Notes: a model not told the origin generated them from the letters alone. DNA of 62,272 nucleotides from Ilumatobacter sp. (GCA_013002175.1 JABDKP010000081.1:1-62272), one strand, 5' to 3'. Positions 35,316 to 44,099 are shown, counted from the first letter of the stretch. A program made the numbers and translations.

Positions 35316-36941
35316 TCAGCTCGCAGCTGCCTCGGCCAGCGAGCGCGCAGTCCGGTAGTCGGCCTTGCCGTTGGGTGCGCGCGGGACGTCGTCGACGAAC
35401 ACCACCGACTTCGGCGCCTTGTAACCGGCGAGGTCGCGCTTGACGGCCGCAATGACCGTCGACTCGTCGACGTTCGCGTCGTCGAGTCGCGAGGCGACCG
35501 CGGTGACCGCCTGGCCGAACTTCTCGTCGTCGACGCCGACGACGAGACAGTCGAAGACGCCGTCGACTCGCTTGACCGCCTCCTCGACCTCCTCGGGGAA
35601 GACCTTCTCGCCGCCGGTGTTGATCACCTGGCTGCCGCGACCGAGCAGGATGAGCGTGCCGTCCTCGGCGACCTGCGCGAAGTCGCCCGGGAACGAGTAC
35701 CGCACTCCGTCGATCACGCGGAACGTGCGCGCCGACTTCTCCTCGTCCTTGTAGTAGCCGAGCGGCACGTTGCCGCCCGCCGCCACCATGCCGACCTCGT
35801 CCGATCCCGGCGTGACCTCGCGGTCGTCGTCGGTGAACACCTTGGCGTTCGGACCCTTGACGAACTTGGCGGTCTCGACCGGGATGCCCTTCGCCGTGAT
35901 CTGCGAGCCCATCGAGCCCTCGGTGGAGCCCATCGCGTCGACCAGCACTGCCTGCGGAATGCGCTCGATCATGTCGTTCTTCACCTCGGCGGTCCACATC
36001 ACGCCGGAGGAATCGATCAGTTGCACGGACGTCAGGTCGTAGGCCCCGCCGTCGGGCCGGCCTTCGTCGATGGCTCGGACGAGTGGCTTCGCGAAGCTGT
36101 CACCGACGATCGTCACGGCGGTCGCCCGGTGCCGCTCGATCGCATCGAGCACTTCGTGCGCGTCGAGGCTGCGGTTCGTCATCGTCACGATGTGGCCGCC
36201 GCCGAGCATCGGCATGAACCACCCGAGCCAGCACCCGGTGCCGTGCATCAGCGGCGCACAGGGAATCGACACACTCGGTCCGCCGGCGTCGGCAAGCGCC
36301 TGCACTCGCGGCGCGATCTCGGCCGCGTCGGTGACCGGCTCGAGGCCGAGCAACGGGAACCCTGCCTCCGCCAGGCCCGCGGTCAGGCCGCCGATGGCGT
36401 ACATCACGCCCTTCGGCATGCCGGTCGTCCCGCCGGTGTAGAGCATGTAGACGTCGTCCTCGTGGCGGGTGATCCGTTGCATCGGGGCGTGCGCGGCGAG
36501 CATGTCCTCGTATCGCTGTTCGCCGGGCACCGACCTGCCCGGTCCGTCGTCGACGGCGACCAGCAACTTCAGCTTCGGCAGACGGTCGACCACCTTCGCC
36601 ACCCGGTCGGCGAGCGAGGTGTGGAACACGACCGCCTCGGAGTCGGAGTTCTCCAGCAGAAAACGCAACTCCTCGTCGAGGTAGCGGTAGTTGACGTTGA
36701 TGGCGACGCCGCGCATCTTCAGTACGCCGTGGTGCGCCTCCATGTACTCGTTGCAGTTGTACAGGTACAGGCCCACCTTCGTATCGGGCCCCAGCCCTGC
36801 GGCGGTCAGTGCGGCAGCGAATCGTGCGCTGCGGTCGTCGAACTCGGCCCAGGTGCGGGTGGTGTCACCGTGGGTGATCGCAGGGCGGTCGGGGATCGCG
36901 TCGGCGATCGACTCCCACACGGTGGCCAGGTGCATCTCCAT
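35316..36941 (-). CDS. Acyl-CoA synthetase, FadD-like
   Basis: A 541-residue ANL-superfamily ligase, distinct from the one at 15592. P-loop MLYTGGTTGMPKGVMY (GGTTG rather than SGTTG), DAMGSTEGSMG in the adenylation site, LLGRGSQVINTGGEKVFPEE at the hinge, and the C-terminal Lys in PRAPNGKADYRTAR. GGTTG and the GSTEG type occur in ligases for bulky or steroid-side-chain acids as well as fatty acids; the substrate is not certain. ATG 36941 has TACGCT 8 nt upstream on the minus strand. It converges on the DLH gene with 4 bp between. Confidence 0.9.
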   Translation of the reverse strand: MEMHLATVWESIADAIPDRPAITHGDTTRTWAEFDDRSARFAAALTAAGLGPDTKVGLYLYNCNEYMEAHHGVLKMRGVAINVNYRYLDEELRFLLENSDSEAVVFHTSLADRVAKVVDRLPKLKLLVAVDDGPGRSVPGEQRYEDMLAAHAPMQRITRHEDDVYMLYTGGTTGMPKGVMYAIGGLTAGLAEAGFPLLGLEPVTDAAEIAPRVQALADAGGPSVSIPCAPLMHGTGCWLGWFMPMLGGGHIVTMTNRSLDAHEVLDAIERHRATAVTIVGDSFAKPLVRAIDEGRPDGGAYDLTSVQLIDSSGVMWTAEVKNDMIERIPQAVLVDAMGSTEGSMGSQITAKGIPVETAKFVKGPNAKVFTDDDREVTPGSDEVGMVAAGGNVPLGYYKDEEKSARTFRVIDGVRYSFPGDFAQVAEDGTLILLGRGSQVINTGGEKVFPEEVEEAVKRVDGVFDCLVVGVDDEKFGQAVTAVASRLDDANVDESTVIAAVKRDLAGYKAPKSVVFVDDVPRAPNGKADYRTARSLAEAAAS

Positions 36942-36949
36942 GACGGCCG

Positions 36950-36955
36950 AGCGTA
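36950..36955 (-). promoter_or_regulatory. -10 box of a likely leaderless promoter for the FadD-like gene
   Basis: Minus-strand TACGCT ends 8 nt before ATG 36941. Confidence 0.45.
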
Positions 36956-37008
36956 CGCGACCCCTCGCGGACGTCGTTCACCGAGACGGGTCGGTCGACG
37001 CGCCTTGC

Positions 37009-37326
37009 CTAGCGGTGTCTCCGGACGAATTGGACGACGCCGTAGCCCGCAGCGACGAACGTGCCGAGGCCGGCGAATGCCACCCACAGACGCCGGGTGT
37101 TGCGCACCCCCGCGTCGCCGATCCCACCGATCGAACCGACCGAGCCGATCGACGCGATCGAGCCTGCCGAACCGACCGACAGCACCGAACCTGCTGACCC
37201 GATCGACAGCACCGATCCCGCCGACCCGATCGACAGCAGCGATGCCGTGGACCCGATCGACCGAGCCGACCAGACCGACGCGAAGGAGCGGCCGGAGACG
37301 ACGTGGACGATCGTGGAGAGCTGCAT
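37009..37326 (-). CDS. Ser-every-third-residue protein with C-terminal membrane helix
   Basis: A 105-residue protein of unknown function. Residues 11-67 follow a strict triplet pattern with Ser at positions 11, 14, 17 and so on to 65 (19 consecutive triplets). The second position is mostly Ile/Val/Ala and the third Gly/Leu/Ala. Within this, a nine-residue unit (LSIGSAGSV) repeats about four times. A single membrane segment (80-101, LWVAFAGLGTFVAAGYGVVQ) and an Arg/His tail follow. The regularity suggests a fibrous or solenoid-like fold anchored in the membrane. ATG 37326 is used; GTG 37332 is possible. Confidence 0.72.
   Translation of the reverse strand: MQLSTIVHVVSGRSFASVWSARSIGSTASLLSIGSAGSVLSIGSAGSVLSVGSAGSIASIGSVGSIGGIGDAGVRNTRRLWVAFAGLGTFVAAGYGVVQFVRRHR
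37126..37296 (-). repeat. DNA encoding the Ser-x-x triplet repeat
   Basis: An imperfect 27-bp period encodes the LSIGSAGSV unit, over a 9-bp sub-period. It keeps the minus-strand frame intact throughout and lies wholly inside the 105-residue gene. Confidence 0.75.
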
Positions 37327-37384
37327 GTGCACAGCCTCGCACCCCCTGACTGCCGCCGCCAGCTTCCGAGCCAGGGCGGGTCGG

Positions 37385-39292
37385 TCAGATCGAGTGGGCG
37401 ATGCGTCGGCCCTCGAGCACCGCTTCGTACACGCTTCGCGGCGCCACGGCGTCGCCCGCGCGATGTGCGGCCGCGGGCAGTTGATCGGTCGGCAGCCGGA
37501 AGCCGCAGTCCACGAGTGCGCTGCACGCCACGATTCTCCGGTCGCCGCTGAACCGGTCTTCGAGTTCGACTCCCGCGGCCGTCACCCGGCGCAGCAGTGA
37601 TCGCCGTTCGACGCGCACGTTGCCTCGGGCGAGGCGGGTGTTCGCGGGGGCGAGGTCGCCGGTACGTGACAGCTCGTTGCCGGCGATGTTGTCCTGCGTG
37701 ATCAGCACCGCCCGATCGCCGAGTTCTTCGGCGAGCGCGATGGCAATCGGCCCACCGATCGGATCGAACAGGGCGACCGGACCGTCCGGCGGGGCATTCT
37801 CATTCCCCCGGCGGAGTTCTGCGATGTCGATGACCGGCACCGAGTCGTCATCGACCTCGTACTCGCGTACGCCCGCCTGCGAGCCGGTGCACTGCACGAC
37901 GACTGGTGGCTCACCACCGTCGTCCCCGACGTCGTCGACGGACCACGCGGTCGAGAGTTGGATCGGGGTGCCGAGCCGATCGTGTTCGCGCCGGTACCAG
38001 TCGACGAGCGGCTGATGCGGCCCGGCGACGCGGGCGAGACCGCCGATGTCGTTGTCGCGCTCGACGATCTGCACGTCGTGCCCGCGCACTGCTGCGACCC
38101 GGGCTGCTTCGAGCCCGGCGGGGCCCGCGCCGACGACGACGACCCGACGTCCTCGCGGCGCGGGCGCATACCAGTCCGGGTCCTCGGTCTCGCGTCCGCT
38201 CGACGGTTCGCCGACGCAGGTGACGATCGGGTTGCGGGCGTCGCGGACCTGGCAGGTCTGGTTGCAGCGGGTGCACGGACGGATTTCGTCCGTCGCCTGC
38301 CGCGCCAGCTTGGTGACGAGGTCGGGGTCGGCGATCTGGGCGCGGGTCATCTCGATGGCGTCGGCGATCGGCGGATCCTCGCCGTCGAGCGCCCATTCCG
38401 CCTGGCCGGTGTCGACGACCGATCCCTGGAGGACGACCGGCAGGTCGAGCCCGGCGTCGCGGAGTGCAGCTCGCACCGCCCGGCAGACGTCGATGTTGAA
38501 TCCGGGCGGCTCGTGGAAGTCGGGGCGGGTCTGCTCCAGCGAGTAGATCGACCCGCGAGTGACCACGAGGTAATCGAGACTCGCGGCCAACGCCACCGCC
38601 AGGTCGGGTGCCATCTCCGACGTGATCCCGGCCCACGGTGCCAGCTCGTCGCACGACAACCGCAGGCCGACGATGGCCCCGTCGGCGCGGTCGCGGACCG
38701 CATCGATCACGCGTCGCGCGAGCAACGGCCGGTCGTGCCCCCATTCGTCGTCGCGCTGGTTCGTCAGCCCCGACAGGAACTGGCGCACGAGGCTGTGCTG
38801 GCCGGCGTTGATCTCCACGCCGTCGAGTCCGGACGCGACCGCGTCGGCGGCGGCAGCGCCGAACCCGTCGATGACGGCTTCGATGTCGGCGGCTTCCATC
38901 GACTTCGGGACCTCGCGCGTGTTGACCTCGGGCACCCGCGAGGGTGCCCAGAGCGGGAGTTGGTTGTAGGCGGACGACCCCTGACCTCCCGCATGGTCGA
39001 GCGAGGCGATCACGATCGACCCGTGCGGCCGGCACGCCTCGCCGATCGCCCGCCAGCCGTCACGACACTGCGCAGCGAGCGGGGCCCGCTCGTACGGCCA
39101 ATCGGACGGGTGCACCGACGCGCCCTCGACGACGATGACCCCGCAGCCACCGTGGGCGCGCCGCTCGTAGTACGCGGTGTGGCGGTCGGTGAGTGCCCGG
39201 TCGTCGTCACCGAGGTTGGTGACGTGCGGGCCGAACAGCACCCGGTTGGGGGCGGTGACCGATCCGATCGGGAAGGCGTCGAGCAGGCGCAT
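37385..39292 (-). CDS. FadH/OYE-family oxidoreductase, probably mycofactocin-associated
   Basis: A 635-residue FMN/Fe-S/FAD enzyme. The OYE TIM barrel covers about 1-330 (PNRVLFGPHVTNLGDDDRAL, SGLDGVEINAGQHSLVRQFL). A 4Fe-4S site uses Cys340, Cys343, Cys347 and Cys359. A Rossmann FAD site follows (RVVVVGAGPAGLEAARVAA), then a NAD(P) domain. The layout is that of 2,4-dienoyl-CoA reductase and its relatives. A distinct branch of this family accompanies mycofactocin loci. The mftABC genes lie 3.3 kb away on the same strand, so that role is likely but inferred. It begins 5 bp after plsY. Confidence 0.85.
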   Translation of the reverse strand: MRLLDAFPIGSVTAPNRVLFGPHVTNLGDDDRALTDRHTAYYERRAHGGCGVIVVEGASVHPSDWPYERAPLAAQCRDGWRAIGEACRPHGSIVIASLDHAGGQGSSAYNQLPLWAPSRVPEVNTREVPKSMEAADIEAVIDGFGAAAADAVASGLDGVEINAGQHSLVRQFLSGLTNQRDDEWGHDRPLLARRVIDAVRDRADGAIVGLRLSCDELAPWAGITSEMAPDLAVALAASLDYLVVTRGSIYSLEQTRPDFHEPPGFNIDVCRAVRAALRDAGLDLPVVLQGSVVDTGQAEWALDGEDPPIADAIEMTRAQIADPDLVTKLARQATDEIRPCTRCNQTCQVRDARNPIVTCVGEPSSGRETEDPDWYAPAPRGRRVVVVGAGPAGLEAARVAAVRGHDVQIVERDNDIGGLARVAGPHQPLVDWYRREHDRLGTPIQLSTAWSVDDVGDDGGEPPVVVQCTGSQAGVREYEVDDDSVPVIDIAELRRGNENAPPDGPVALFDPIGGPIAIALAEELGDRAVLITQDNIAGNELSRTGDLAPANTRLARGNVRVERRSLLRRVTAAGVELEDRFSGDRRIVACSALVDCGFRLPTDQLPAAAHRAGDAVAPRSVYEAVLEGRRIAHSI

Positions 39293-39297
39293 CGTGA

Positions 39298-39897
39298 TCA
39301 ACTGCTGGTGAGCGAGTGCTCCTCGCGCCTGATCAGCCGCCCGAAATTGCGCCAGTGCTTGACGAGGATCAGCCCACACAGCGCGGCGGTGGCGGCGTAC
39401 TCCCATGCCGGCCGTCCGAGCAGCGCGAGCCCGACGGGGGCGAGGCCGACGGTGAGGATCGAGCCGAGCGCGGCCTTGCCGGAGATCTTCGTGACCACCC
39501 ACCAGAAGACCGGCGCCGCTGCGCCGATCAACGGGTGGAGCACGACCAGCGCGCCGGACCCGCACGCCACCCCCTTGCCGCCCTTGAACTTGCGGAAGAC
39601 CGGGAACATGTGGCCGAGCACGGCGGCCATCGCGCAGGCGTACGCGAGTGGGCGGCCGTCGATGAGCAGCCCGAGCCAGGTCGCGACGACCGCCTTCAGC
39701 GCGTCGAGCCCGTACACCCAGATGCCCTTGCGCCACCCGAGCGCACGCGTCACGTTCGACGCGCCGGGGTTCCCCGAACCGAACGTCGAGATGTCGATGC
39801 CGTTGGCTCGCGCGATCAACGTCGCGCTCGGAAAAGTGCCGAGCACGTACGCCAGCGGGATCAGCAGGAGCGACGGCACAAGGTGCGATCCTGTCAC
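39298..39897 (-). CDS. plsY: Glycerol-3-phosphate acyltransferase PlsY
   Basis: A 199-residue, five-helix membrane enzyme that transfers an acyl group from acyl-phosphate to glycerol-3-P, the first step of phospholipid synthesis. Motifs are GTFPSATLIARANGIDI, GSGNPGASNVTRALGWRKG and HMFPVFRKFKGGKGVA, and the C terminus has ILVKHWRNFGRLIRREE. GTG 39897 is chosen because the first membrane helix starts there; the longer upstream frame is antisense to helD. It is divergent from helD with 66 bp between. Confidence 0.95.
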   Translation of the reverse strand: MTGSHLVPSLLLIPLAYVLGTFPSATLIARANGIDISTFGSGNPGASNVTRALGWRKGIWVYGLDALKAVVATWLGLLIDGRPLAYACAMAAVLGHMFPVFRKFKGGKGVACGSGALVVLHPLIGAAAPVFWWVVTKISGKAALGSILTVGLAPVGLALLGRPAWEYAATAALCGLILVKHWRNFGRLIRREEHSLTSS

Positions 39898-39963
39898 GCT
39901 TTGCACCGTCGAGCCGTACTCTCCGGCACCGACCTGCGAGTTCGCGGTAGATTCGTCGACCCC

Positions 39964-41904
39964 GTGGACACCGACCTGTTTCCAGAGCTCGAGGACGAAC
40001 GCGACCACCTGGCATTCGCGCGTCGATCGCGTGATCGGATGATCGAGCGCCTCTCGGCGGTCGATCCCGAGTCGGCGGCCGACGAGGTCACCAAGGACTA
40101 CATCGAGCTGACCGTCGGCGAGGCGCTCGACGACCTGCGCAGCCCCGGCGCCGGCGACTTCTTCGGCCGGATCGACACACCGGACACCGGTGGCGAGCTC
40201 GAACGGTGGTACATCGGCCGGCGACACATCGAGGACGACGCGCACGATCCGGTCGTCGTCGACTGGCGGGCGCCGATCGCCGCGCCGTTCTACCGTGCGA
40301 CCTCCGTCGACCCGCTCGGCGTCGACTTCCGCCGCCGGTTCACCGCCGACGACGGTGAACTCGTCGCGTACCTGGACGAGCACCTCGACGACCCGGACGG
40401 CGGCAGTGTCGCCGGCGGCATCCCCGACCCCGTGCTCGCCGAGATCGGCGCGGCCCGCAGCGGCGCGATGCGCGAGATCGTGGCCACGATCCAGGCGGAG
40501 CAGGACATCGTGATCCGCGCGCCGATCGACCAGGTGCTGATCGTGCAGGGCGGGCCCGGGACCGGCAAGACCGCCGTCGCCTTGCACCGCGCCGCCTACC
40601 TGCTGTTCGAGCATCGGCGACGGCTGGCGCGCGACGGCGTACTGGTCGTCGGTCCGAACCGGGCGTTCCTCGACTACATCGGCAACGTCCTGCCGTCGCT
40701 CGGCGAACGCAGCGTCCGCCAGGCCACGGTCGACGACCTGTGCATCCCCCGCGTCGACGTCTCCGGCACCGACGACGCGGAAGCTGCGCGATGGAAGGGG
40801 GCGTTCGAGCGTCTCGGCGAGTTGGAGGAGGCTGCGTTGGGCGCCATCAGCCCACCGGACGACGACGTGCGGGTGCCGATCGGAGCACGCACGCACGTGT
40901 TCGGACGCGACGAGGTCGCCGCCTGGGTCGATGCCGCGAAGCGGGGCACGAGCCCGATCAACGAACGCCGCACTCGGCTCACTGCGGTGGCGAAGCGCGA
41001 GCTGTTGCGGCGCACGGGCAAGGACGAGGACTGGGCGAGTGCCGGCCCGCTGAAGACCGCGATCACGAAGGCGTGGCCCACCCAGAAGCCGGTCAAGCTC
41101 GTCGACCGGTTGCTGCCGGGGCCAAGCGGGAAGCGGCGAGCGTGGACGCGTGCGGACCAACTGCTCGTCGACGAGGCGAACACCCTGCTGAACGGTTCGC
41201 CGTTCACGTATGGCCATGTACTCGTCGACGAAGCGCAGGACCACTCCGCGGTTGCGCTGCGTGTGATCGGCCGTCGCAGTCCGGCGGCATCGATGACGCT
41301 CGTCGGTGACGTCGCGCAGTCGACCACGCCGGCCGGTCAGGAACGATGGTCGGACGTGTTCTCCCACCTCGGCGCCGACGGCCCTGACGGGGAGGTGGCG
41401 GACCTGACGATCGGTTACCGGGTGCCCGAGCCGATCCTCACGGTCGCCAACCGGCTGCTGCCGTGCACCGGTGTCGACGCGACCGCCAGCCGCAGCGTGC
41501 GCAGCGAGGGCCGGCCACCGACCTGGACGTCGTGTTCGACGGCGGACCTGGCGGACACGGTGGGCGCGGCCACCGTTGCGATGAAGGTGCATCACCGGCT
41601 GACCGGCATCGTCGCGCCGGTCGGGCTTCATGAGTTGGTCCGGGGCGCGCTTGCGGCGGTCGACCTGTTGACGGCGGACCACCTCCACGAACTCGATGCG
41701 AACGAGATCCCGCTGTTCGGTCCTGAGGGCGTGAAGGGTCTCGAGTTCGACGGCGTGATCGTCGTCAACCCCCACGACATCCTGTCCGAGGGCTCCGGCG
41801 AGATCACGCCCCGAGGCGCCCGGCTGCTGTACGTCGCGATGACGCGGGCGGTCCAAGACCTCGAGTTCGTCACCGACGCCGCCCCGCCCGCCGTCGTGGC
41901 CTGA
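39964..41904 (+). CDS. helD: HelD-like UvrD/Rep-type helicase (RNA polymerase-associated)
   Basis: A 646-residue superfamily I helicase. The N terminus has the coiled-coil-like DERDHLAFARRSRDRMIERL, then WYIGRRHIEDD and VVDWRAPIAAPFYRA, typical of HelD. Walker A is GPGTGKT (197-203) and Walker B LVDEAQD (420-426). A C-terminal KGLEFDGVIVVNP and LLYVAMTRAVQDL complete the helicase core. HelD recycles stalled RNA polymerase; actinobacterial relatives (HelR) help tolerance to rifamycins. It is shorter than the ~750-residue norm. GTG 39964 lies 10 nt after TAGATT (39948-39953), a possible near-leaderless promoter. Confidence 0.88.
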   Translation: MDTDLFPELEDERDHLAFARRSRDRMIERLSAVDPESAADEVTKDYIELTVGEALDDLRSPGAGDFFGRIDTPDTGGELERWYIGRRHIEDDAHDPVVVDWRAPIAAPFYRATSVDPLGVDFRRRFTADDGELVAYLDEHLDDPDGGSVAGGIPDPVLAEIGAARSGAMREIVATIQAEQDIVIRAPIDQVLIVQGGPGTGKTAVALHRAAYLLFEHRRRLARDGVLVVGPNRAFLDYIGNVLPSLGERSVRQATVDDLCIPRVDVSGTDDAEAARWKGAFERLGELEEAALGAISPPDDDVRVPIGARTHVFGRDEVAAWVDAAKRGTSPINERRTRLTAVAKRELLRRTGKDEDWASAGPLKTAITKAWPTQKPVKLVDRLLPGPSGKRRAWTRADQLLVDEANTLLNGSPFTYGHVLVDEAQDHSAVALRVIGRRSPAASMTLVGDVAQSTTPAGQERWSDVFSHLGADGPDGEVADLTIGYRVPEPILTVANRLLPCTGVDATASRSVRSEGRPPTWTSCSTADLADTVGAATVAMKVHHRLTGIVAPVGLHELVRGALAAVDLLTADHLHELDANEIPLFGPEGVKGLEFDGVIVVNPHDILSEGSGEITPRGARLLYVAMTRAVQDLEFVTDAAPPAVVA

Positions 41905-41931
41905 CAGTCTCGTCCGTGGGAGACTGAGACG

Positions 41932-42555
41932 ATGGAGATCGGGGATCGGATCACCACCTCCGGCGAGCTGGACGCGTTCTACCGCGCGCCGAGCGAGGTC
42001 GCCGCGAACAAGGTGTTCACGACGATCGATGACGCGACGGCTCGCTTCATCGATCGATGCCCGTTCCTCGTGCTGTCGACGACGAACGGAACCGACTCGA
42101 TCGACGCGTCCCCCCGCGGCGGGCCGCCAGGGTTCCTGCAGCGACTCGACGACCGCCACATCGCAATCCCCGACCTCAACGGCAACAACCGCCTCGACAG
42201 CCTCCGCAACATCGTCGCCCACGGCCGGGTCGGTCTGCTGCTGATGGTGCCGGGCAAGGACGAGACGATCCGGATCAATGGCCCGGCGACCCTGACGACG
42301 TCGGCCGACATTCTCGACGGTTTCACCGCGGAGCTGCGGCGCCCGAAGCTGGCGATCGTCGTCGAGACAGCGGAGCTGTATGGCCACTGCGCGAAGGCGT
42401 TCCGGCGTGGGCGCGTGTGGGACCCGGCGTCGTGGGAAGGGGTCGCGGATGCGCCCGATCTGGCGGACATCGTGGCCGAACAGTTCGGAATGGACCTCGA
42501 CGTGTCTCGCGCGCGGCTGGAGTCGTCCTACGTTTCCGACCTTGCCCGCGACTGA
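41932..42555 (+). CDS. Pyridoxamine 5'-phosphate oxidase family flavoprotein
   Basis: A 207-residue split-barrel flavin-binding protein. FIDRCPFLVLSTTNGTDSID and ASPRGGPPGFLQ form the FMN-binding edge, and IPDLNGNNRLDSLRNIV and GRVGLLLMVPGKDETIRING continue the barrel. It resembles the MSMEG_1061-like PPOX group, whose members bind FMN/F420 and reduce diverse substrates; true pyridoxamine-phosphate oxidase activity is unlikely. A 7-bp hairpin (41905-41926, CAGTCTC/GAGACTG) fills the gap after helD. It converges on mftC. Confidence 0.85.
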   Translation: MEIGDRITTSGELDAFYRAPSEVAANKVFTTIDDATARFIDRCPFLVLSTTNGTDSIDASPRGGPPGFLQRLDDRHIAIPDLNGNNRLDSLRNIVAHGRVGLLLMVPGKDETIRINGPATLTTSADILDGFTAELRRPKLAIVVETAELYGHCAKAFRRGRVWDPASWEGVADAPDLADIVAEQFGMDLDVSRARLESSYVSDLARD

Positions 42556-42576
42556 CGGCCGACCGTCGGCGAGCGG

Positions 42577-43704
42577 TCAGCGACGGCCGATCGTGACCGG
42601 CACGCGGCGCGGCTTGGAGTGGTCCATCGCCGGCTTCGGCACGGTGACCGCCGATGCCGCCAGCAGCGCCGCTTCGCCGTGGCCGCTGACGCACTCGGGG
42701 TCAGGTCCGTCCAGCGGGATGCCGGTGAAGAATTTCGCCGCCATGCACCCGCCCTGGCAGGCGTCATAGCTGCCGCACGACGCGCACGCGCCAGCCGACT
42801 GCGGCTCGCGCAGCTCCGTGAACAACTCGCTCTGCTTCCAGACCTGGGCGAAGCCGCCGGCGTCGCGGACCGATCCGGCCTTGAACTCGTCGTGGATGAC
42901 GAACGGGCACGCGTAGACGTCGCCGATCGGGTCGATCAGGCACACGACCCGGCCCGCGCCGCACATGTTCAACCCCGGCAACGGTTCCTCGCCGAGCGCG
43001 TTGAGGTGGAAGAACGAGTCGCCGGTCAACACGTCGTCGACGTGAGCGAGCAGCCAGTGGTAGATCTGAACCTGCTGTGCGGCGGTCGGGTGGAGGTCGT
43101 GCCAGCTGTCGGCGCCACGTCCGGAGGGCCGGAGCCGAGTGATCCGCAGTTGCGCGCCGAACGAGTCTGCGAGCGCCTTGAACTCGTCGAGTTGGTCGAC
43201 GTTGTGCCGGGTGACGACGACGGAGATCTTGAACTCGCCGAAGCCGGCGTCACGGAGATGCTCCATCGCCCGGATCGCAGTGTCGTAGGACCCGTCACCG
43301 CGGACGGCATCGTTGGTGACCGCGTCGGTACCGTCGAGGCTGATCTGGATGTCGAGGTAGTCCATCGCCGTGAGCCGACGGGCCTTCTCGGCGTCGATGA
43401 ACGCGCCGTTCGTGGAGAACTTGACGCCGATGCCGTTGTCGATCGAGTGCTCGACGAGCTCGAAGAAGTCGCGCCGAATCATCGGCTCGCCGCCGCCGAT
43501 GTTGATGTAGAAGACCTGGAGGTCGCGCAGCTCGTCGAGCACCGCCTTGGCCTCCGCCGTCGAGAGTTCGCGCGGATCGCGCCGACCAGACGACGACAAG
43601 CAGTGGACGCACTCGAGGTTGCACGCGTACGTCAGCTCCCACGTGAGGCAGATCGGCGCATCCAGGCCGCCCTTCAGTTGGTCAACGAGTGGCGTCGTGC
43701 TCAT
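42577..43704 (-). CDS. mftC: Mycofactocin radical SAM maturase MftC
   Basis: A 375-residue radical SAM/SPASM enzyme. The SAM cluster ligands are Cys28, Cys32 and Cys35 (CNLECVHC). YINIGGGEP is the SAM glycine motif. SPASM cysteines lie in NMCGAGRVVCLIDPIGDVYA, GACASCGSYDACQGGCMA and PECVSGHG. MftC decarboxylates and then crosslinks the C-terminal Val-Tyr of MftA. Its start overlaps the end of mftB by 23 bases, which together with mftA 7 bp further upstream makes the identification firm. Confidence 0.95.
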   Translation of the reverse strand: MSTTPLVDQLKGGLDAPICLTWELTYACNLECVHCLSSSGRRDPRELSTAEAKAVLDELRDLQVFYINIGGGEPMIRRDFFELVEHSIDNGIGVKFSTNGAFIDAEKARRLTAMDYLDIQISLDGTDAVTNDAVRGDGSYDTAIRAMEHLRDAGFGEFKISVVVTRHNVDQLDEFKALADSFGAQLRITRLRPSGRGADSWHDLHPTAAQQVQIYHWLLAHVDDVLTGDSFFHLNALGEEPLPGLNMCGAGRVVCLIDPIGDVYACPFVIHDEFKAGSVRDAGGFAQVWKQSELFTELREPQSAGACASCGSYDACQGGCMAAKFFTGIPLDGPDPECVSGHGEAALLAASAVTVPKPAMDHSKPRRVPVTIGRR

Positions 43705-43951
43705 GCAACATCTCCGATGCTTCGAGGGCGGCGAGGGCGGACGCGAACGACGGCCAGCGCGGTTCGTCGATGTCGCATGCGGTGAGGGTGGCAGCGATCG
43801 TCGCCTGGCCGTCGAGCGCCTCGACGACGCGCACGACGTCGGGGTGCTTGAGGAAGATCAGCTTGCGATTGCCGTAGTGGTAGGCGAGGGCGCCGAACGG
43901 TTCCGGACGCAGCGCGACCTGCGGATTCAGCGAGAGCGTGCGGTCGAGCAT
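43682..43951 (-). CDS. mftB: Mycofactocin peptide chaperone MftB
   Basis: An 89-residue protein with a PqqD-like RiPP recognition fold. It starts MLDRTLSLNPQVALRPEPFG and carries HYGNRKLIFLKHPDVVRVVE, the region that in homologues binds the leader of MftA. It delivers MftA to MftC. It lies between mftA (7 bp upstream) and mftC (23-base overlap), the standard order of the locus. Confidence 0.94.
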   Translation of the reverse strand: MLDRTLSLNPQVALRPEPFGALAYHYGNRKLIFLKHPDVVRVVEALDGQATIAATLTACDIDEPRWPSFASALAALEASEMLHEHDATR

Positions 43952-43958
43952 GCGGGTG

Positions 43959-44099
43959 TCAGTAGACGCCGCACATCCCGTCGATCGAGATCTCCTCGAC
44001 GAGCAACTCTTCCTCGATCAACTCCGGCGCGGCGTCGGTGGCGCCGGCCGACCCTGCGGCATCGCTCGGAGGACCGGTCGTGTCGGTGGGTTCGCTCAT
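43959..44099 (-). CDS. mftA: Mycofactocin precursor peptide MftA
   Basis: A 46-residue peptide ending IDGMCGVY, the hallmark of MftA; the final Val-Tyr becomes the redox cofactor core. The leader is acidic (ELIEEELLVEEISIDG), as needed for MftB binding. The N-terminal half (MSEPTDTTGPPSDAAGSAGA) is disordered. ATG 44099 has TACTGT 6 nt upstream on the minus strand, and GAGG could also serve as a ribosome site. mftD, mftE and mftF do not follow mftC in this window. Confidence 0.96.
   Translation of the reverse strand: MSEPTDTTGPPSDAAGSAGATDAAPELIEEELLVEEISIDGMCGVY

Noticed and set aside
37126-37296. CRISPR array or microsatellite at the Ser-triplet region
   Set aside because: Repeats are imperfect, contiguous without spacers, and keep one protein frame and a following membrane helix.
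41905-41926. 7-bp hairpin between helD and the PPOX-like gene as a terminator
   Set aside because: The stem is modest, there is no T tract, and the downstream gene starts 5 bp later in the same direction.
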